Both the position numbers and the translations under genes were made by a program. This document shows positions 35,024-45,091 of a DNA stretch of 64,000 nt, piece after piece (positions within the stretch are counted from its first letter, which is position 1; every line of letters begins with the position of its first letter). The notes under the pieces are model-generated. The model ran no database searches and was not told the origin of the DNA. It saw only the letters and a list, made by a program, of their open reading frames with translations. This DNA is from Spirochaetia bacterium (GTDB taxonomy: Bacteria > Spirochaetota > Leptospiria > Leptospirales > Leptonemataceae), in contig JAIOPQ010000088.1 in assembly GCA_021413825.1 (NCBI GenBank), positions 32,556 through 96,555 on the forward strand, written 5' to 3'.

Positions 35024-37189
35024 TCAACCTTTGATCCGTTCAAGGGGCGTATATTTGGTAAGAAAATACCGGGTCTTTTCCTCGCCATCAAACTGGATGC
35101 CGGCCTTCAGACCGGCAACCGTCGATTCAACTTCAACAACCGTCCCTGGGCCGTAACTCTTATGGCGGATTCGCTCGTCGATTTTCAGATCGTTTACTTC
35201 AGGCGGACGAGTCTGCGAACGATCTACGGCCCTGTTCGCATACGGCGGTGCAGTTGGTCTCCGGGCCGGGCTTTGAGTAAAAACATCGGGATCGATTTCA
35301 GAAAGGAAACGCGACGGTAACCGTGGCTGGTAACTTCCCTGAATTCTACGGAATCTACTTCCTGAAATAAACAAAAGCTCACGCGCACGCGTGATACCAA
35401 CGTAAGCCAGACGCCTTTCCTCTTCAATTCCATCCTCAAGCGAAAAAACATGCGGAATAGTTCCCTCTTCAAGCCCCGTAAAGAACACGGCCTGATATTC
35501 CAGACCCTTTGCATTATGCAGAGTAATTAAGTTAACTGACTCAGTTGATTCAGTCCCCGATTCTGCGGAGTACAAGGATATTTGCTGTAGATACGCCGCA
35601 AGCGTCGGACTCGTTTCTTTCTCTTCGTAGTCCTGAATTGAATTGGAGAATTCCTGAATGTTCTCAATCCGAGACTCGCCGGGATTTTCGTCTTTCTCAA
35701 GAAACTGCATATAGCCCGTATCTTCCAGCACAGACTCAAGTATCAGGGACGGCTTGCTCTGATCCATCCCACGCCATTTCTCAAACAAACCATATAGACG
35801 TTTAATTGCTGCGCTTGCCCGACCGCTTAAGGTTTCTGCCTGGGCCATTGCATCAAATAGATTGGTCGAGTTTGCAAGTGCATGCGCTTCCAGTTTTGCA
35901 AGACCTGCTTCTCCCAGACCGCGTGTGGGAACATTTATGATTCGATTTAAGCTGATCCCGTCGTCTGGATTGACTATTACGGAAAGGTAGGCAATCAAGT
36001 CTTTGATCTCCTTACGATCGTAGAATCTAAACCCACCCACCAGTAGATAGGCCATTCCTTCCCGCCGGAGAATCTCCTCAAACACACGGGACTGCGCATT
36101 AGTACGATAGAATACTGCCTGCTCATTGTAGGCTATGCCACGCGTTTTCAGGGCGCGAATCTTCCCAATCACGCCAGCAGCTTCTTCCTGATCCGATTCG
36201 TAGATAGTATACTCGATTTTGTCTCCCTCAAGCTTGCGAGTGAAGAGCGTTTTATCTCGGCGGGATTCATTGTTTGCAATCATGGAAGAAGCAGCTTTCA
36301 GGATTGGCGCTGTACTTCTGTAGTTCTCTTCCAGTTTTAGAACCAGACACTTTGGATAATCTTTCTCAAATGAAAGAATATTTCGAATATCAGCACCGCG
36401 CCATGAATAGATCGATTGATCATCATCGCCGACTACCGCTAAATTTCCATGCGACCCTGCGATCAATCTGCCAAGCATGTACTGAGCGTGATTTGTATCC
36501 TGATACTCATCGATCATAAAGTAGCGCCACAGGTTCTGGTAATCGGTTAGAATATCCGGGTGATTCTGAAATAGTCTGACAGTCTGATAGATCAAATCGC
36601 CAAAATCGAGCGCGTTGTTTTGACGCAGCCTGCGCATGTACTCCTGATAGACGGGAACAACTTCCTCATCATATCTGTCACCCTTCTCCGCCATTAAGTC
36701 CGGCGAGCGCATTAAATCCCTGGCTGTATTGATCCGTTCTGCCGCAGTCTTTGGCGTCATCCAGGCAGAAGCGATGTTTAGATCCTTGATGATCTTCTTG
36801 ATTAGAGCTTCCTGATCGTTTGAATCATAGATGCTGAACCCAGATTTTAGACCGATTTGCGCTGCATGTTTTCTGAGAATATAGAGTCCGAGAGAATGGA
36901 AGGTGCGCACAAGCACGCTGTCTGCCATAGGTCCCATCAAGCCAGACAGTCGATTCTGCATTTCTCCGGCAGCTTTATTGGTAAATGTAACAGCTGCTAT
37001 GCGATAGGGCGGAACATTTTTGATTCTGCAGAGATATGCAATGCGATGCGTAATGACCCGAGTTTTTCCTGATCCAGCGCCGGCCAGAATTAGAAGGGGC
37101 CCCTGATCGTGAAGCACAGCCTGACGTTGCACCGGATTCAGTTTCCCAAGCAGTTCCTGTTCAATCTTCTCAGCAAGTTCCTTCTTCAT
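35024..37189 (-). CDS. pcrA: UvrD/PcrA-type DNA helicase
   Basis: 721-residue 3'-5' superfamily 1A helicase used in repair and fork clearing. Walker A is L-A-G-A-G-S-G-K-T-R-V near 30. V-D-E-Y-Q-D-T-N is the Walker B block near 225. G-D-D-D-Q-S-I-Y-S-W-R-G-A and L-x-x-N-Y-R-S are the motifs III/IV blocks. T-L-H-N-A-K-G-L-E-Y is motif V and E-E-E-R-R-L-A-Y-V-G-I-T-R-A is motif VI. The C-terminal Tudor-like end (R-I-R-H-K-S-Y-G-P-G-T-V) is typical of PcrA/UvrD. It overlaps ribD by 4 bases. Confidence 0.95.
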   Translation of the reverse strand: MKKELAEKIEQELLGKLNPVQRQAVLHDQGPLLILAGAGSGKTRVITHRIAYLCRIKNVPPYRIAAVTFTNKAAGEMQNRLSGLMGPMADSVLVRTFHSLGLYILRKHAAQIGLKSGFSIYDSNDQEALIKKIIKDLNIASAWMTPKTAAERINTARDLMRSPDLMAEKGDRYDEEVVPVYQEYMRRLRQNNALDFGDLIYQTVRLFQNHPDILTDYQNLWRYFMIDEYQDTNHAQYMLGRLIAGSHGNLAVVGDDDQSIYSWRGADIRNILSFEKDYPKCLVLKLEENYRSTAPILKAASSMIANNESRRDKTLFTRKLEGDKIEYTIYESDQEEAAGVIGKIRALKTRGIAYNEQAVFYRTNAQSRVFEEILRREGMAYLLVGGFRFYDRKEIKDLIAYLSVIVNPDDGISLNRIINVPTRGLGEAGLAKLEAHALANSTNLFDAMAQAETLSGRASAAIKRLYGLFEKWRGMDQSKPSLILESVLEDTGYMQFLEKDENPGESRIENIQEFSNSIQDYEEKETSPTLAAYLQQISLYSAESGTESTESVNLITLHNAKGLEYQAVFFTGLEEGTIPHVFSLEDGIEEERRLAYVGITRARELLFISGSRFRRIQGSYQPRLPSRFLSEIDPDVFTQSPARRPTAPPYANRAVDRSQTRPPEVNDLKIDERIRHKSYGPGTVVEVESTVAGLKAGIQFDGEEKTRYFLTKYTPLERIKG

Positions 37190-38373
37190 TGATACGTTGC
37201 AACCACCAGGTCATCACTCTGTCCGGAATACTCTGCAATCTTGCCTGCGCGCTTCATGAATTCTGGCAACGCCAAATCCAGAGTTTTCAAAGTGGCCTCT
37301 ACATCTGGAAACGTTGAAGCATTTCCCTCGGGGCCTGCCTTCCTTTTGATCAGGAGGATGCGATCCTCTGTAGTTAACCCTGACTCTATCGCTTTAAACA
37401 ACCCTGGACCACCTTCTACCAAAATTTCATTCAAACCGCAAGCAGCAAGCTCCGATCGTAGTTCCAGAATAAAACCAGGGTGTGACAAAGCTGGCAATGG
37501 TTTTGCGTCGAATCTGGACCAGATATGCTCTTCAGTTAAATCAAAGTAGACTGATTTGCGACCAGTTTGCGCTCCAAGCTCAGTCTGTTTTGCAAACCAT
37601 GCATCTTGATTTGCGAACGGTCGCCCCAGTAGAAATACGCGCGCCGGTTGAAAAGCGGGACCGTGGCTGAGTGCCATGCACTCGTCCATATTTTCCAGGA
37701 GCGAATCCATCCAGATATCATGACCATACGATCGCTTGAATTGGGGTTTCTCTGCCCGTGGCCGAAAATTCAATCCGGGAAGATCCAGAGCAACTGTTCC
37801 CGGTCCGACAAGAACCGCATCGAGCTTTGCGCGCAGCATCTGCCCAATCCAATGCCCGTCCGCTCCAGAAATATTGATGCGCGCATCTCTCTTGCCAACT
37901 AGATCATGAAGGGCGGCAGCTTTCAGGTGAAAGCGCGGTCCGCGGCCAACCGTGCGCGAGAGAAATCCAGACAGAAATTCTGCGCCAGGAAACTTAGTAA
38001 CTCGTGTTTCGATCCCGGCGGCCTGTAGCGCGCCAAGCCCGGAGCCTTTTAGAACTGGATCCATGCACGCTATGTTAACTTTAAGGCCCGGGTATTTCTT
38101 AATTCGATCTACACAGGGAGGAGTTCGACCGTGGGTAGAGCATGGTTCGAGAGTGACATACATTGTCCCGGCGGTTCTGTACGATTCATCGCCTAACGTT
38201 TGATCCATCTGATCGAGCGCAACTATCTCAGCGTGCCGTCTGCCTGGAACTTCCGTAGCCCCTGAAAACACACCGCGATCCGTGACAATGACGCAGGCTA
38301 CAGAGGGATTGGGCCAGGTTTGACCCGATGTAAGAATGGACTGTCGGCAGATCTCCCGAACTACCGCGTCCAT
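37186..38373 (-). CDS. ribD: bifunctional riboflavin biosynthesis deaminase/reductase RibD
   Basis: Deaminates then reduces the diaminopyrimidine intermediate of riboflavin synthesis. The 395 residues have the zinc deaminase signature, R-R-H-A-E near 45 and E-P-C-S-T-H-G-R-T-P-P-C near 75. The reductase domain follows from about 150, with D-A-V-L-V-G-P-G-T-V and E-G-G-P-G-L-F. The Cys block carries an extra residue compared with the common P-C-S-H-x-G-R-T-P-P-C. It is coupled to pcrA and 4 bases after secF. Confidence 0.92.
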   Translation of the reverse strand: MDAVVREICRQSILTSGQTWPNPSVACVIVTDRGVFSGATEVPGRRHAEIVALDQMDQTLGDESYRTAGTMYVTLEPCSTHGRTPPCVDRIKKYPGLKVNIACMDPVLKGSGLGALQAAGIETRVTKFPGAEFLSGFLSRTVGRGPRFHLKAAALHDLVGKRDARINISGADGHWIGQMLRAKLDAVLVGPGTVALDLPGLNFRPRAEKPQFKRSYGHDIWMDSLLENMDECMALSHGPAFQPARVFLLGRPFANQDAWFAKQTELGAQTGRKSVYFDLTEEHIWSRFDAKPLPALSHPGFILELRSELAACGLNEILVEGGPGLFKAIESGLTTEDRILLIKRKAGPEGNASTFPDVEATLKTLDLALPEFMKRAGKIAEYSGQSDDLVVATYQ

Positions 38374-38377
38374 CCCA

Positions 38378-39307
38378 TCAACGTTTGAAACGAGCGACGA
38401 GCTCTTCGTAGTACTGAACCGAATGCGCTGCGATGAAGATAGAGGAATATGTCCCCATTATGATCCCAAAAATCAAAACAACCGCGAAATCATGGAGTGT
38501 TTCAGCGCCACCCATCAGAAGAGAAAGCATTGAAATGAGCGTTAGAATCGAAGTAACGAGTGTTCGTGAAAGAGTCTGACTCATAGCAGAATCCATTATT
38601 ACTTTTGAAGACATCTGCGCATGATCTTCAGCATTCTTGCGAATCCGGTCAAAGATCACAATTGTATCATTGATGGAATAACCTACAATTGTTAAGACTG
38701 CCGCAACTACCGGAATACTCGGCTCAATTCGAGCAACGCCAATGAAACCGATCGTCAGGAAAACGTCATGCACTAGCGAAAGTGCTGCACCCAATGCGAA
38801 TGAGAAATGAAAACGCAGCGCCAGGTAAATACCAATCAGACCGATACATGCAAGCAAGCTCTTTGTAGCGATTCCCCAGAGCTCGTCCCCGTAACTGGCT
38901 GCCATGGTTTCGCGAGCTGTAATACTGCGTGCTGGTAATTTCAGCTGGGCTAGCAGACGCTCTTCCACGATTGCACCGATACCTGAATCAGCCTTCTTGT
39001 CTCCATTGGCGTGAACTTGCTTTTCAAGTAGCTCTTTTGCGGCCGGCCCAACTTCCAGATCGTACTGGTTATTGTGAGCACTCGTCAGTTTGACCTGAGG
39101 TGTAGGAATTCCAATGGCGATTGCTGCTTTCTCAAGCGTGTCGCGGTTCATGTCCGATGGCAGCAGGATGCTAATGCGAATCCCACCGTTGAACGTGATG
39201 GAACGCTCAAATCCACCATACTTCAAGAACGTGATCAGATAGAAGATCACCATAAGAGCCATGGAGCTGAAAACTGTGATCGCGCGATATCGTGAGAAGT
39301 GAATCAT
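38378..39307 (-). CDS. secF: protein translocase subunit SecF
   Basis: 309 residues from the ATG overlapping the secD stop (ATGA); the frame is open upstream. The first membrane segment (about 6-26) is followed by a periplasmic domain with F-N-G-G-I-R-I. Five further segments include I-G-Y-S-I-N-D-T-I-V-I-F-D-R-I-R and S-R-T-L-V-T-S-I-L, the SecF signatures. With SecD and YajC it uses the proton gradient to release and pull exported proteins. Confidence 0.95.
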   Translation of the reverse strand: MIHFSRYRAITVFSSMALMVIFYLITFLKYGGFERSITFNGGIRISILLPSDMNRDTLEKAAIAIGIPTPQVKLTSAHNNQYDLEVGPAAKELLEKQVHANGDKKADSGIGAIVEERLLAQLKLPARSITARETMAASYGDELWGIATKSLLACIGLIGIYLALRFHFSFALGAALSLVHDVFLTIGFIGVARIEPSIPVVAAVLTIVGYSINDTIVIFDRIRKNAEDHAQMSSKVIMDSAMSQTLSRTLVTSILTLISMLSLLMGGAETLHDFAVVLIFGIIMGTYSSIFIAAHSVQYYEELVARFKR

Positions 39308-41223
39308 TTCTGAGCTCCTTTGGGATGCATGCCCCATCCGACTGAAAGTTTCTCAAAGTGAAGCAAATGAAGTGCCCAGTCAAATATCAGATGTGAAACG
39401 TATAATGAAGTAAACATGGACGTAATCAGTCCAAAGAACAGAACGATTGCAAATCCTTTGATTGGACCGTCTCCGACAAGTCCCAAGATCACAGCGGAGA
39501 TAATTGTAGTAACGTGTGAATCCACGATCGTCCAGAGTGAGGAATCAAATCCATCGGCAACTGCAAGCGATGCAGTCTTGCCTTCGCGCACATCCTCTTT
39601 CATTTTCTCATAGATAATAACGTTGGCGTCAACCGCCATACCTACAGTCAAAATGGCCCCGGCAAACCCCGGCAATGTTAGGGTGAACTCAAGGAAACTG
39701 AGCACGGCCGTCATGATTAACAAATTCAATAACAGGGCCGTTACAGCAACCAAACCAGACATGCGATAATAGCCGACCATGAAAATGATAACCAGAATAA
39801 AGGAAAGTATCAGTGAAACAATCCCGGCAAAAATGGATTCCTGACCAAGGCTCGGCCCTACAAACGAGACAGATAGAATCTCTAAATTGAGAGGGAGAGC
39901 GCCTTCGCGTATAACGTCTGCAATATCCTGTGCATCTGCCTGGCTAAAGTCGCCCGTGATCTGTCCAACACCACCTACGATTGGCTCACGGATGTTTGCG
40001 GAAGAAACAACGCGATCGCCCCAAACAATGGCAATTTGTTTTCCTACGTTCTTAGTCGTAAGATCGGCGAATTTTGAAGCCCCTTCTGCAGTGAGAACAA
40101 AGCTAATTTCATAATAGGAAGAGGACTGTCCGTGATTTGCGTTAGCCGACGTCATATCGCTTCCGTCCAGTTGCAACGGACCGAGCACTACAAAACTTCT
40201 GGGTAACGACGCCGAACCAGGTTTTAAACCCCGGCGCCAGCGGAGGAAAACCTTCCCCTCTTCCGGTTTGATTCCAGCCTTCAGGGTAACTCGTGCAAGG
40301 ATCGCCTTAATTTCCTCATTGTCCACACGCTGTTCGGTGTACATATTTTGGATTTCACGAATCTCCGGCTCAAATGAACCCAGGCGATTGGTTGCTTCGT
40401 CATTTACGATGCGATACTCTACGGTGACTGTATCACGAATCTTTGCAAGTACCTCGGAGCTGTTTGCCATACCGGGCAAATCCACCCCAATGCTATAACT
40501 TCCAGGTTGTACACGAAGCTCAGGTTCAGTAAGATTTTGAGATGCGAGGCGTGCATCGATAATCTTCTTAGCTTCCTGAAGTAGTTCGAGTTTTCTTTGT
40601 TCGCTGATCGTCAGTTGTTCCTTGTAGCTTTCAAGTCTGCCCGTCAGGTTCTTCTTTTCTTCCGGAGATGTGGTTGGCAGAGCGAGTTTTGCCTCAATGT
40701 CATTGATTAATGGCGTATAACGTTCTTTAAGAGACGCAAGATGCTTGTCAAAGTCCGCACGGAAGGTTGCACGCATTCCCCCCTGCAGATCAAGTCCCAT
40801 GCGAATCTTTAGGTGTTTTGCATCACCCTCGGAGAGGAATTTGAGTGCTCGTTCGATTCCATGCGGAAGGACTCGGGTATGAAATTCATCTATCAGATCC
40901 GGATGAGCCTGTGACATTTCGTTAATGCGGGCTGCCGTAATGTATTTGTCTTCAAGGATGCAACGGCGTTCTGCTGGAAACACCTTGTCAGCCTGAGGTT
41001 TACAAACGGCGTTTGGAAAATACAATCCCAGACCGTTTTCGCGATCGCGAATGAAATCACTGATCTCAGATACGTTGGCCGGAACCTTCTTACCGTCCGG
41101 GCCGCGCGTGTATTCTTTAAATACAATCACGAGGCTCTGGCTCATGAAGTTTGGCATGACTAGAAGCACGCAAGAAATAAGTACAAGTGCGACCACGATG
41201 GATCGCTGAATCAAAGAACGCAT
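39304..41223 (-). CDS. secD: protein translocase subunit SecD
   Basis: 639 residues. The N-terminal membrane segment, then D-L-Q-G-G-M at about 150, a large periplasmic part and six membrane segments. G-M-A-V-D-A-N-V-I-I-Y-E-K-M-K-E-D is the conserved proton-pathway block (Asp in the D-A-N). The periplasmic domain is longer than in short SecD proteins. Upstream is a Pro-rich membrane protein, 8 bases away. Confidence 0.95.
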   Translation of the reverse strand: MRSLIQRSIVVALVLISCVLLVMPNFMSQSLVIVFKEYTRGPDGKKVPANVSEISDFIRDRENGLGLYFPNAVCKPQADKVFPAERRCILEDKYITAARINEMSQAHPDLIDEFHTRVLPHGIERALKFLSEGDAKHLKIRMGLDLQGGMRATFRADFDKHLASLKERYTPLINDIEAKLALPTTSPEEKKNLTGRLESYKEQLTISEQRKLELLQEAKKIIDARLASQNLTEPELRVQPGSYSIGVDLPGMANSSEVLAKIRDTVTVEYRIVNDEATNRLGSFEPEIREIQNMYTEQRVDNEEIKAILARVTLKAGIKPEEGKVFLRWRRGLKPGSASLPRSFVVLGPLQLDGSDMTSANANHGQSSSYYEISFVLTAEGASKFADLTTKNVGKQIAIVWGDRVVSSANIREPIVGGVGQITGDFSQADAQDIADVIREGALPLNLEILSVSFVGPSLGQESIFAGIVSLILSFILVIIFMVGYYRMSGLVAVTALLLNLLIMTAVLSFLEFTLTLPGFAGAILTVGMAVDANVIIYEKMKEDVREGKTASLAVADGFDSSLWTIVDSHVTTIISAVILGLVGDGPIKGFAIVLFFGLITSMFTSLYVSHLIFDWALHLLHFEKLSVGWGMHPKGAQK

Positions 41224-41231
41224 AGTTACCT

Positions 41232-41648
41232 TTACCTGCGTCCTCTAAGGCGATAGAGGACAAAAATTCCGATGAGAGCGCATAGTAAGAGAACATTTAA
41301 AAACGTGCGATCGCCCTGAAAAAGCGAGCTGATACTGAAACTCTTCCCGTTTGAGGGCTGTGCCGGTTCCGGAGTATTTACCTTGGCTTCCGGCTCTGGC
41401 ATCACCGATTCCGGTTTGTAATCAGGCAGATAGTTCTCTTCGCCCATTGGGAAATCATCAGCAATTCCCTGGACTTTGGCGGCAGCGGGCGCCTGCTGAA
41501 CAGGAGCAGGAGTTTGTGGCTGTGGACGTTCGCGCTTTTTCTCTTCCTGCTTTTTGGGTGTTTCCTGCACAGGTGGTGCTGGAGTCTCAGGAACTTCCTG
41601 AGCCATGAGCACAACCGGGAAAAGCAAACAGAGAAGAACGCGAAGCAT
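41232..41648 (-). CDS. Pro/Glu-rich single-span membrane protein between yajC and secD
   Basis: 138 residues: signal peptide (about 1-16), a Pro/Gln/Lys-rich linker (about 18-55), an acidic part, and a C-terminal membrane segment (L-N-V-L-L-L-C-A-L-I-G-I-F-V-L) ending in R-L-R-G-R-R. The layout suits a periplasmic linker anchored at its C-terminus. Position in the Sec accessory block suggests a role with SecDF-YajC; sequence gives no family. Confidence 0.65.
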   Translation of the reverse strand: MLRVLLCLLFPVVLMAQEVPETPAPPVQETPKKQEEKKRERPQPQTPAPVQQAPAAAKVQGIADDFPMGEENYLPDYKPESVMPEPEAKVNTPEPAQPSNGKSFSISSLFQGDRTFLNVLLLCALIGIFVLYRLRGRR

Positions 41649-41654
41649 TTTGAC

Positions 41655-42014
41655 TTACTTGCTTTCCGCTTTCTTAACTTCGCGCACGCTTGTGATGTGC
41701 GATTTCAAAAACTCAAGTCTGGTTTTATCACCAACGTTAAGAATAATTGTTTCATCTTTGATTGTAGCTACGGTTCCAATCATACCACTGGAGGTAACGA
41801 CTTCGTCACCTTTCTTGATTTGTGAAAGTAACTCTTTCTTGCGCTTTTCTTCTTTGCGTTGTGGACGAATCATGAAGAACCACATGAAGGGGAGGATTGC
41901 CAGAGGCAGCAGTGCACCCCAGGAGGAGAAGGCGCCGGGTTGGGCAGCCTGCGCTGGTGCCTGGGCAACGGTTGGTGCGGCAGATTGTTGTGCTAGAAAC
42001 TCTAGAATTTCCAT
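41655..42014 (-). CDS. yajC: YajC, SecDF-associated subunit
   Basis: 119 residues. One membrane segment (about 30-50) holds L-P-L-A-I-L-P-F-M-W-F-F-M-I-R-P-Q-R-K-E-E, the YajC signature. The cytosolic part continues L-L-S-Q-I-K-K-G-D-E-V-V-T-S-S-G-M-I-G-T-V. It opens the Sec accessory block and lies 6 bases ahead of the Pro-rich protein. Confidence 0.95.
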   Translation of the reverse strand: MEILEFLAQQSAAPTVAQAPAQAAQPGAFSSWGALLPLAILPFMWFFMIRPQRKEEKRKKELLSQIKKGDEVVTSSGMIGTVATIKDETIILNVGDKTRLEFLKSHITSVREVKKAESK

Positions 42015-42058
42015 GAAACCAGGTGTCTACTTTCCACGTGGCTTGCAAGTAGAATACC

Positions 42059-43078
42059 TCAGGCTTTGTCCGAACTAAACTGCTTCCATTGTTCGAGCGT
42101 CGCACCCGCTTTTCCGCTCTTGATTAGTTCAACGCAAGCGGCTGCAGCAGACTTCATGTCTCCGCCAAACTTTGCATTATACATGGGGGCCGCGTTCATT
42201 GCCACAGCAGCGTTCTCTTCATCTGATCCTTTTCCGCTTAGAATTGCACGCGCGCGGGTCACAGCCTGATCGCGATCCTTGACAACAATTGCAGTCAGCG
42301 GAAAGGATTTGAATCCGAAATCTTCCGGGGAAAAGGTTCCCGATTCCACCCGACCGTCTTTTACCAGAAAGTAGCGAGTCGGAGCCGCCGGGGATATTTC
42401 ATCCAGGCCATCGTCCGCATGAATTACGTACGCTACCTTTCTTCCCAGGTTTAAGAGTGTTTTTGCAACCGGCTCGAGGAACCTGGCATCAAATACTCCA
42501 ACTAACTGATGGGTTACAGGGGCGGGATTCGTTAGCGGACCAAGGATATTGAACACTGTGCGAAACCCCAGGGCCCGACGTACAGGCCCTGCATGCTTCA
42601 TGGCTGGATGCCAGGCCTGCGCAAACAGAAAGGCAATCCCTGCCTTCTGGAGGCAATTTGCAAGGGCCTCCGGGCTTTGAACTGACAGCGAAACGCCCAG
42701 AGTCTCAAGCAAATCTGCAGAGCCCGTGGCGCTTGAAACGGCACGATTTCCGTGTTTTGCGACCTTCAAACCAGCTGAAGCAAGAACGAGGGCCGAGAGG
42801 GTAGAAACATTGATTGTGTTGCTTCCGTCTCCACCCGTCCCACATGTATCGATTACTGTTTCAATTCCGTTAGACTTCCAGGTTACAGCGGCTTTGCGCA
42901 TGGAGCGAGCAAATGCTTCGATCTCTATTGGTGTTTCCCGTTTTAATGCCAGGGCAGTAAGAAACGCAGCAGTTTGGGCCTCTCCTGCTTCCCCTGTCAT
43001 TATCATAGTCATGGCGTGTGCCGCTTCCTCTGACGTTAAGTCCGTTGATACGATGAGTTTCTTTAGAATATCCTGCAT
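42059..43078 (-). CDS. trpD: anthranilate phosphoribosyltransferase
   Basis: Transfers phosphoribose to anthranilate in tryptophan synthesis; 339 residues. D-T-C-G-T-G-G-D-G-S-N-T-I-N-V-S-T is the PRPP loop near 80. K-H-G-N-R-A-V-S-S and the D-E-I block complete the site. Start at the ATG one base after the pgsA stop, as family length demands. It is the only trp gene in the window. Confidence 0.94.
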   Translation of the reverse strand: MQDILKKLIVSTDLTSEEAAHAMTMIMTGEAGEAQTAAFLTALALKRETPIEIEAFARSMRKAAVTWKSNGIETVIDTCGTGGDGSNTINVSTLSALVLASAGLKVAKHGNRAVSSATGSADLLETLGVSLSVQSPEALANCLQKAGIAFLFAQAWHPAMKHAGPVRRALGFRTVFNILGPLTNPAPVTHQLVGVFDARFLEPVAKTLLNLGRKVAYVIHADDGLDEISPAAPTRYFLVKDGRVESGTFSPEDFGFKSFPLTAIVVKDRDQAVTRARAILSGKGSDEENAAVAMNAAPMYNAKFGGDMKSAAAACVELIKSGKAGATLEQWKQFSSDKA

Positions 43079-43079
43079 T

Positions 43080-43781
43080 TCAACCCTCAGCAACTGGTTG
43101 TTTCTTCATTATGTATGGCGGCAAAAGCAATTTGTAGTTAGTCACAAAATAGCGCAAACCGGATAGGATGGTAATAAGCGTAGTGATTAGCATCAAATAG
43201 TACGGAACAAAACTGGCAATGCTGTAGAAGAAGCCCGGGTGGTTTCCAGCCATGTATTCGCTGAAGTTTGCCGCCGCTACATCCCAGGGCCCAATTCCCT
43301 GCGCGCGTGCTTCTTCGTAGATATGATTGATAGCAGATTTATCGGCGTACGACACCATAAGGAAGCTCATCAAGATCACAACAATGCTAAACATCTGAAA
43401 CGCAGTTTTCCACTTTCCAAAACGAGATGTGCGCAGCGACCTCCCTTTCTTGATTCCAAGATAACGAAGTGCCGTAATCATCATATCACGACCTACAATA
43501 CAAAACACCATCCAGATCTGCGCCTGCTCAGTCAAAAACAGAAACGTAATGAAAGCGCCCAGAACCAGAAATTTATCTGCAAGCGGATCCAGGAATTTTC
43601 CAAACTCAGTTTGTTGATTCCATTTTCTAGCTAGATATCCATCTACCAGGTCCGTAAGCGAAGCCAGCGCAAATAGGAGAAATGCCGTTAGTCTCCACGT
43701 GAACGATGGCTGGAGCAAGAAATAGATAAAGAAAGGAACGGAAAGAACGCGAAGTACGGTTAAAAAATTGGGCAAATTCAA
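43080..43781 (-). CDS. pgsA: CDP-diacylglycerol-glycerol-3-phosphate 3-phosphatidyltransferase
   Basis: 233-residue integral membrane enzyme making phosphatidylglycerol phosphate. The CDP-alcohol phosphotransferase motif D-L-V-D-G-Y-L-A-R-K, then G-K-F-L-D-P-L-A-D-K, is complete. N-L-P-N-F-L-T-V-L-R marks the N-terminus. An extra ~50-residue loop (about 145-195) separates later helices. Overlaps rimO by 4 bases. Confidence 0.92.
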   Translation of the reverse strand: MNLPNFLTVLRVLSVPFFIYFLLQPSFTWRLTAFLLFALASLTDLVDGYLARKWNQQTEFGKFLDPLADKFLVLGAFITFLFLTEQAQIWMVFCIVGRDMMITALRYLGIKKGRSLRTSRFGKWKTAFQMFSIVVILMSFLMVSYADKSAINHIYEEARAQGIGPWDVAAANFSEYMAGNHPGFFYSIASFVPYYLMLITTLITILSGLRYFVTNYKLLLPPYIMKKQPVAEG

Positions 43782-45091
43782 ACAATTACGCCTGTTAGAT
43801 CGAATTCCGCAAAACCAGTTATCTGCACATTTACAAGATCGCCTGGACTAAGCAACCTCGAATTTGGAAGATATACTACACCATCTGCCTCCGGCGCATC
43901 CTGGGCACGCCGAGCGATGATTTCCTGATCCTGAGTTTCATCGACCATACAGCGAAATGTTTGACCCACCAGGTCCCTCTGTCGGTTCGCATGTTGCAAT
44001 AAAAATGCGTTTCGCACACGATTCACGCGTTCGCGGGTGATTTCAATTGGAACTTGATCGGCCAGGTGGGCACCTGGAGTTCCCTCTTCTGGTGAATAGC
44101 TGAATAGCGCCAGTTTTTCGGGTCTGGATTCTTCTATGAAAGCGAGCACTTCCTCGACGTCAGCCTCAGTCTCGCCAGGAAAGCCAAGCAAGATAGAAGT
44201 GCGAACCTCGCTCCCTGGCATTACATTGCGTGCCAGATCAAATATCTCTTTGAAGCGTTGCCGATCTCCAATTCGACGCATAGCTCTAAGCATCCGAGTA
44301 GAAGCATGCTGCACCGGGCTTTCCAGATACGGCACGAGCTTAGGCAGCTTGCGATTTTGCAGGCCTTTTAGAATGGCCTCAGTCTTGCCGTCCGGGTACA
44401 TATAGAGCATACGAATCCAGTGCAAGTCGTCCACTTCATGCAGGGCTTCAAGCAGATCCAGAAAAGCTTCCGGTTTTCCGCCGTACGAATTTGAATCCTG
44501 ACTCACAAGACAAACCTCGCGCACTCCAGTTGCCGCAAGGTCCCTGCATTCTGTGAGAATCGTTTGAAGTGGAATGTCGCGAAATTTACCGCGGAAAATT
44601 GGAATCGCACAGAACGAACAGCCGCGATCACAACCATCTGAGATTTTTACGGGTGCAAACGAAGCACCTTTTACGATTGCGAATAGCGGCGAGAGGTTTT
44701 CTGTATCCGACCTGGTTTCCGAAGCACTTTGCAGTCCAAATTTTGAACCGATCAGAGTACCAGCCTCATGATAGCGACCCGTCCCAAAGCTGAAATCAAC
44801 TTCCGGGAGATCGCTACGAACGTTATCCGCATAACGTTCGCTAAAACAACCCACAAGAACCAGCTTTTGATTCTTATGCTTCTTCTTGATTTTGGCCGCG
44901 TCAAGGACCGTGCGAATCGTTTCCATTTTTGCGTCTTCAATGAAAGCGCAAGAATTGATTAGGTGAAAGTCTGCAGTCTCTACGGTTTCTGAACGGGTGA
45001 AGCCTTCACCTGAAAGGCTTCGTTCCATCTCGCGGCTGTCCGCCTGGTTTTTTGGACAACCAAGCGTTGTAATGAAGTAGGATGAACTCAC
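43778..45091 (-). CDS. rimO: ribosomal protein S12 methylthiotransferase RimO
   Basis: Radical-SAM enzyme that methylthiolates the conserved Asp of S12. 437 residues. The N-terminal UPF0004 domain has T-L-G-C-P-K-N and N-S-C-A-F-I, giving two of its three cluster Cys. The radical-SAM C-x3-C-x2-C is D-G-C-D-R-G-C-S-F-C near 160. A C-terminal TRAM domain closes it. The T-L-G-C-P-K-N start separates it from MiaB. Overlaps rodZ by 4 bases. Confidence 0.94.
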   Translation of the reverse strand: MSSSYFITTLGCPKNQADSREMERSLSGEGFTRSETVETADFHLINSCAFIEDAKMETIRTVLDAAKIKKKHKNQKLVLVGCFSERYADNVRSDLPEVDFSFGTGRYHEAGTLIGSKFGLQSASETRSDTENLSPLFAIVKGASFAPVKISDGCDRGCSFCAIPIFRGKFRDIPLQTILTECRDLAATGVREVCLVSQDSNSYGGKPEAFLDLLEALHEVDDLHWIRMLYMYPDGKTEAILKGLQNRKLPKLVPYLESPVQHASTRMLRAMRRIGDRQRFKEIFDLARNVMPGSEVRTSILLGFPGETEADVEEVLAFIEESRPEKLALFSYSPEEGTPGAHLADQVPIEITRERVNRVRNAFLLQHANRQRDLVGQTFRCMVDETQDQEIIARRAQDAPEADGVVYLPNSRLLSPGDLVNVQITGFAEFDLTGVIV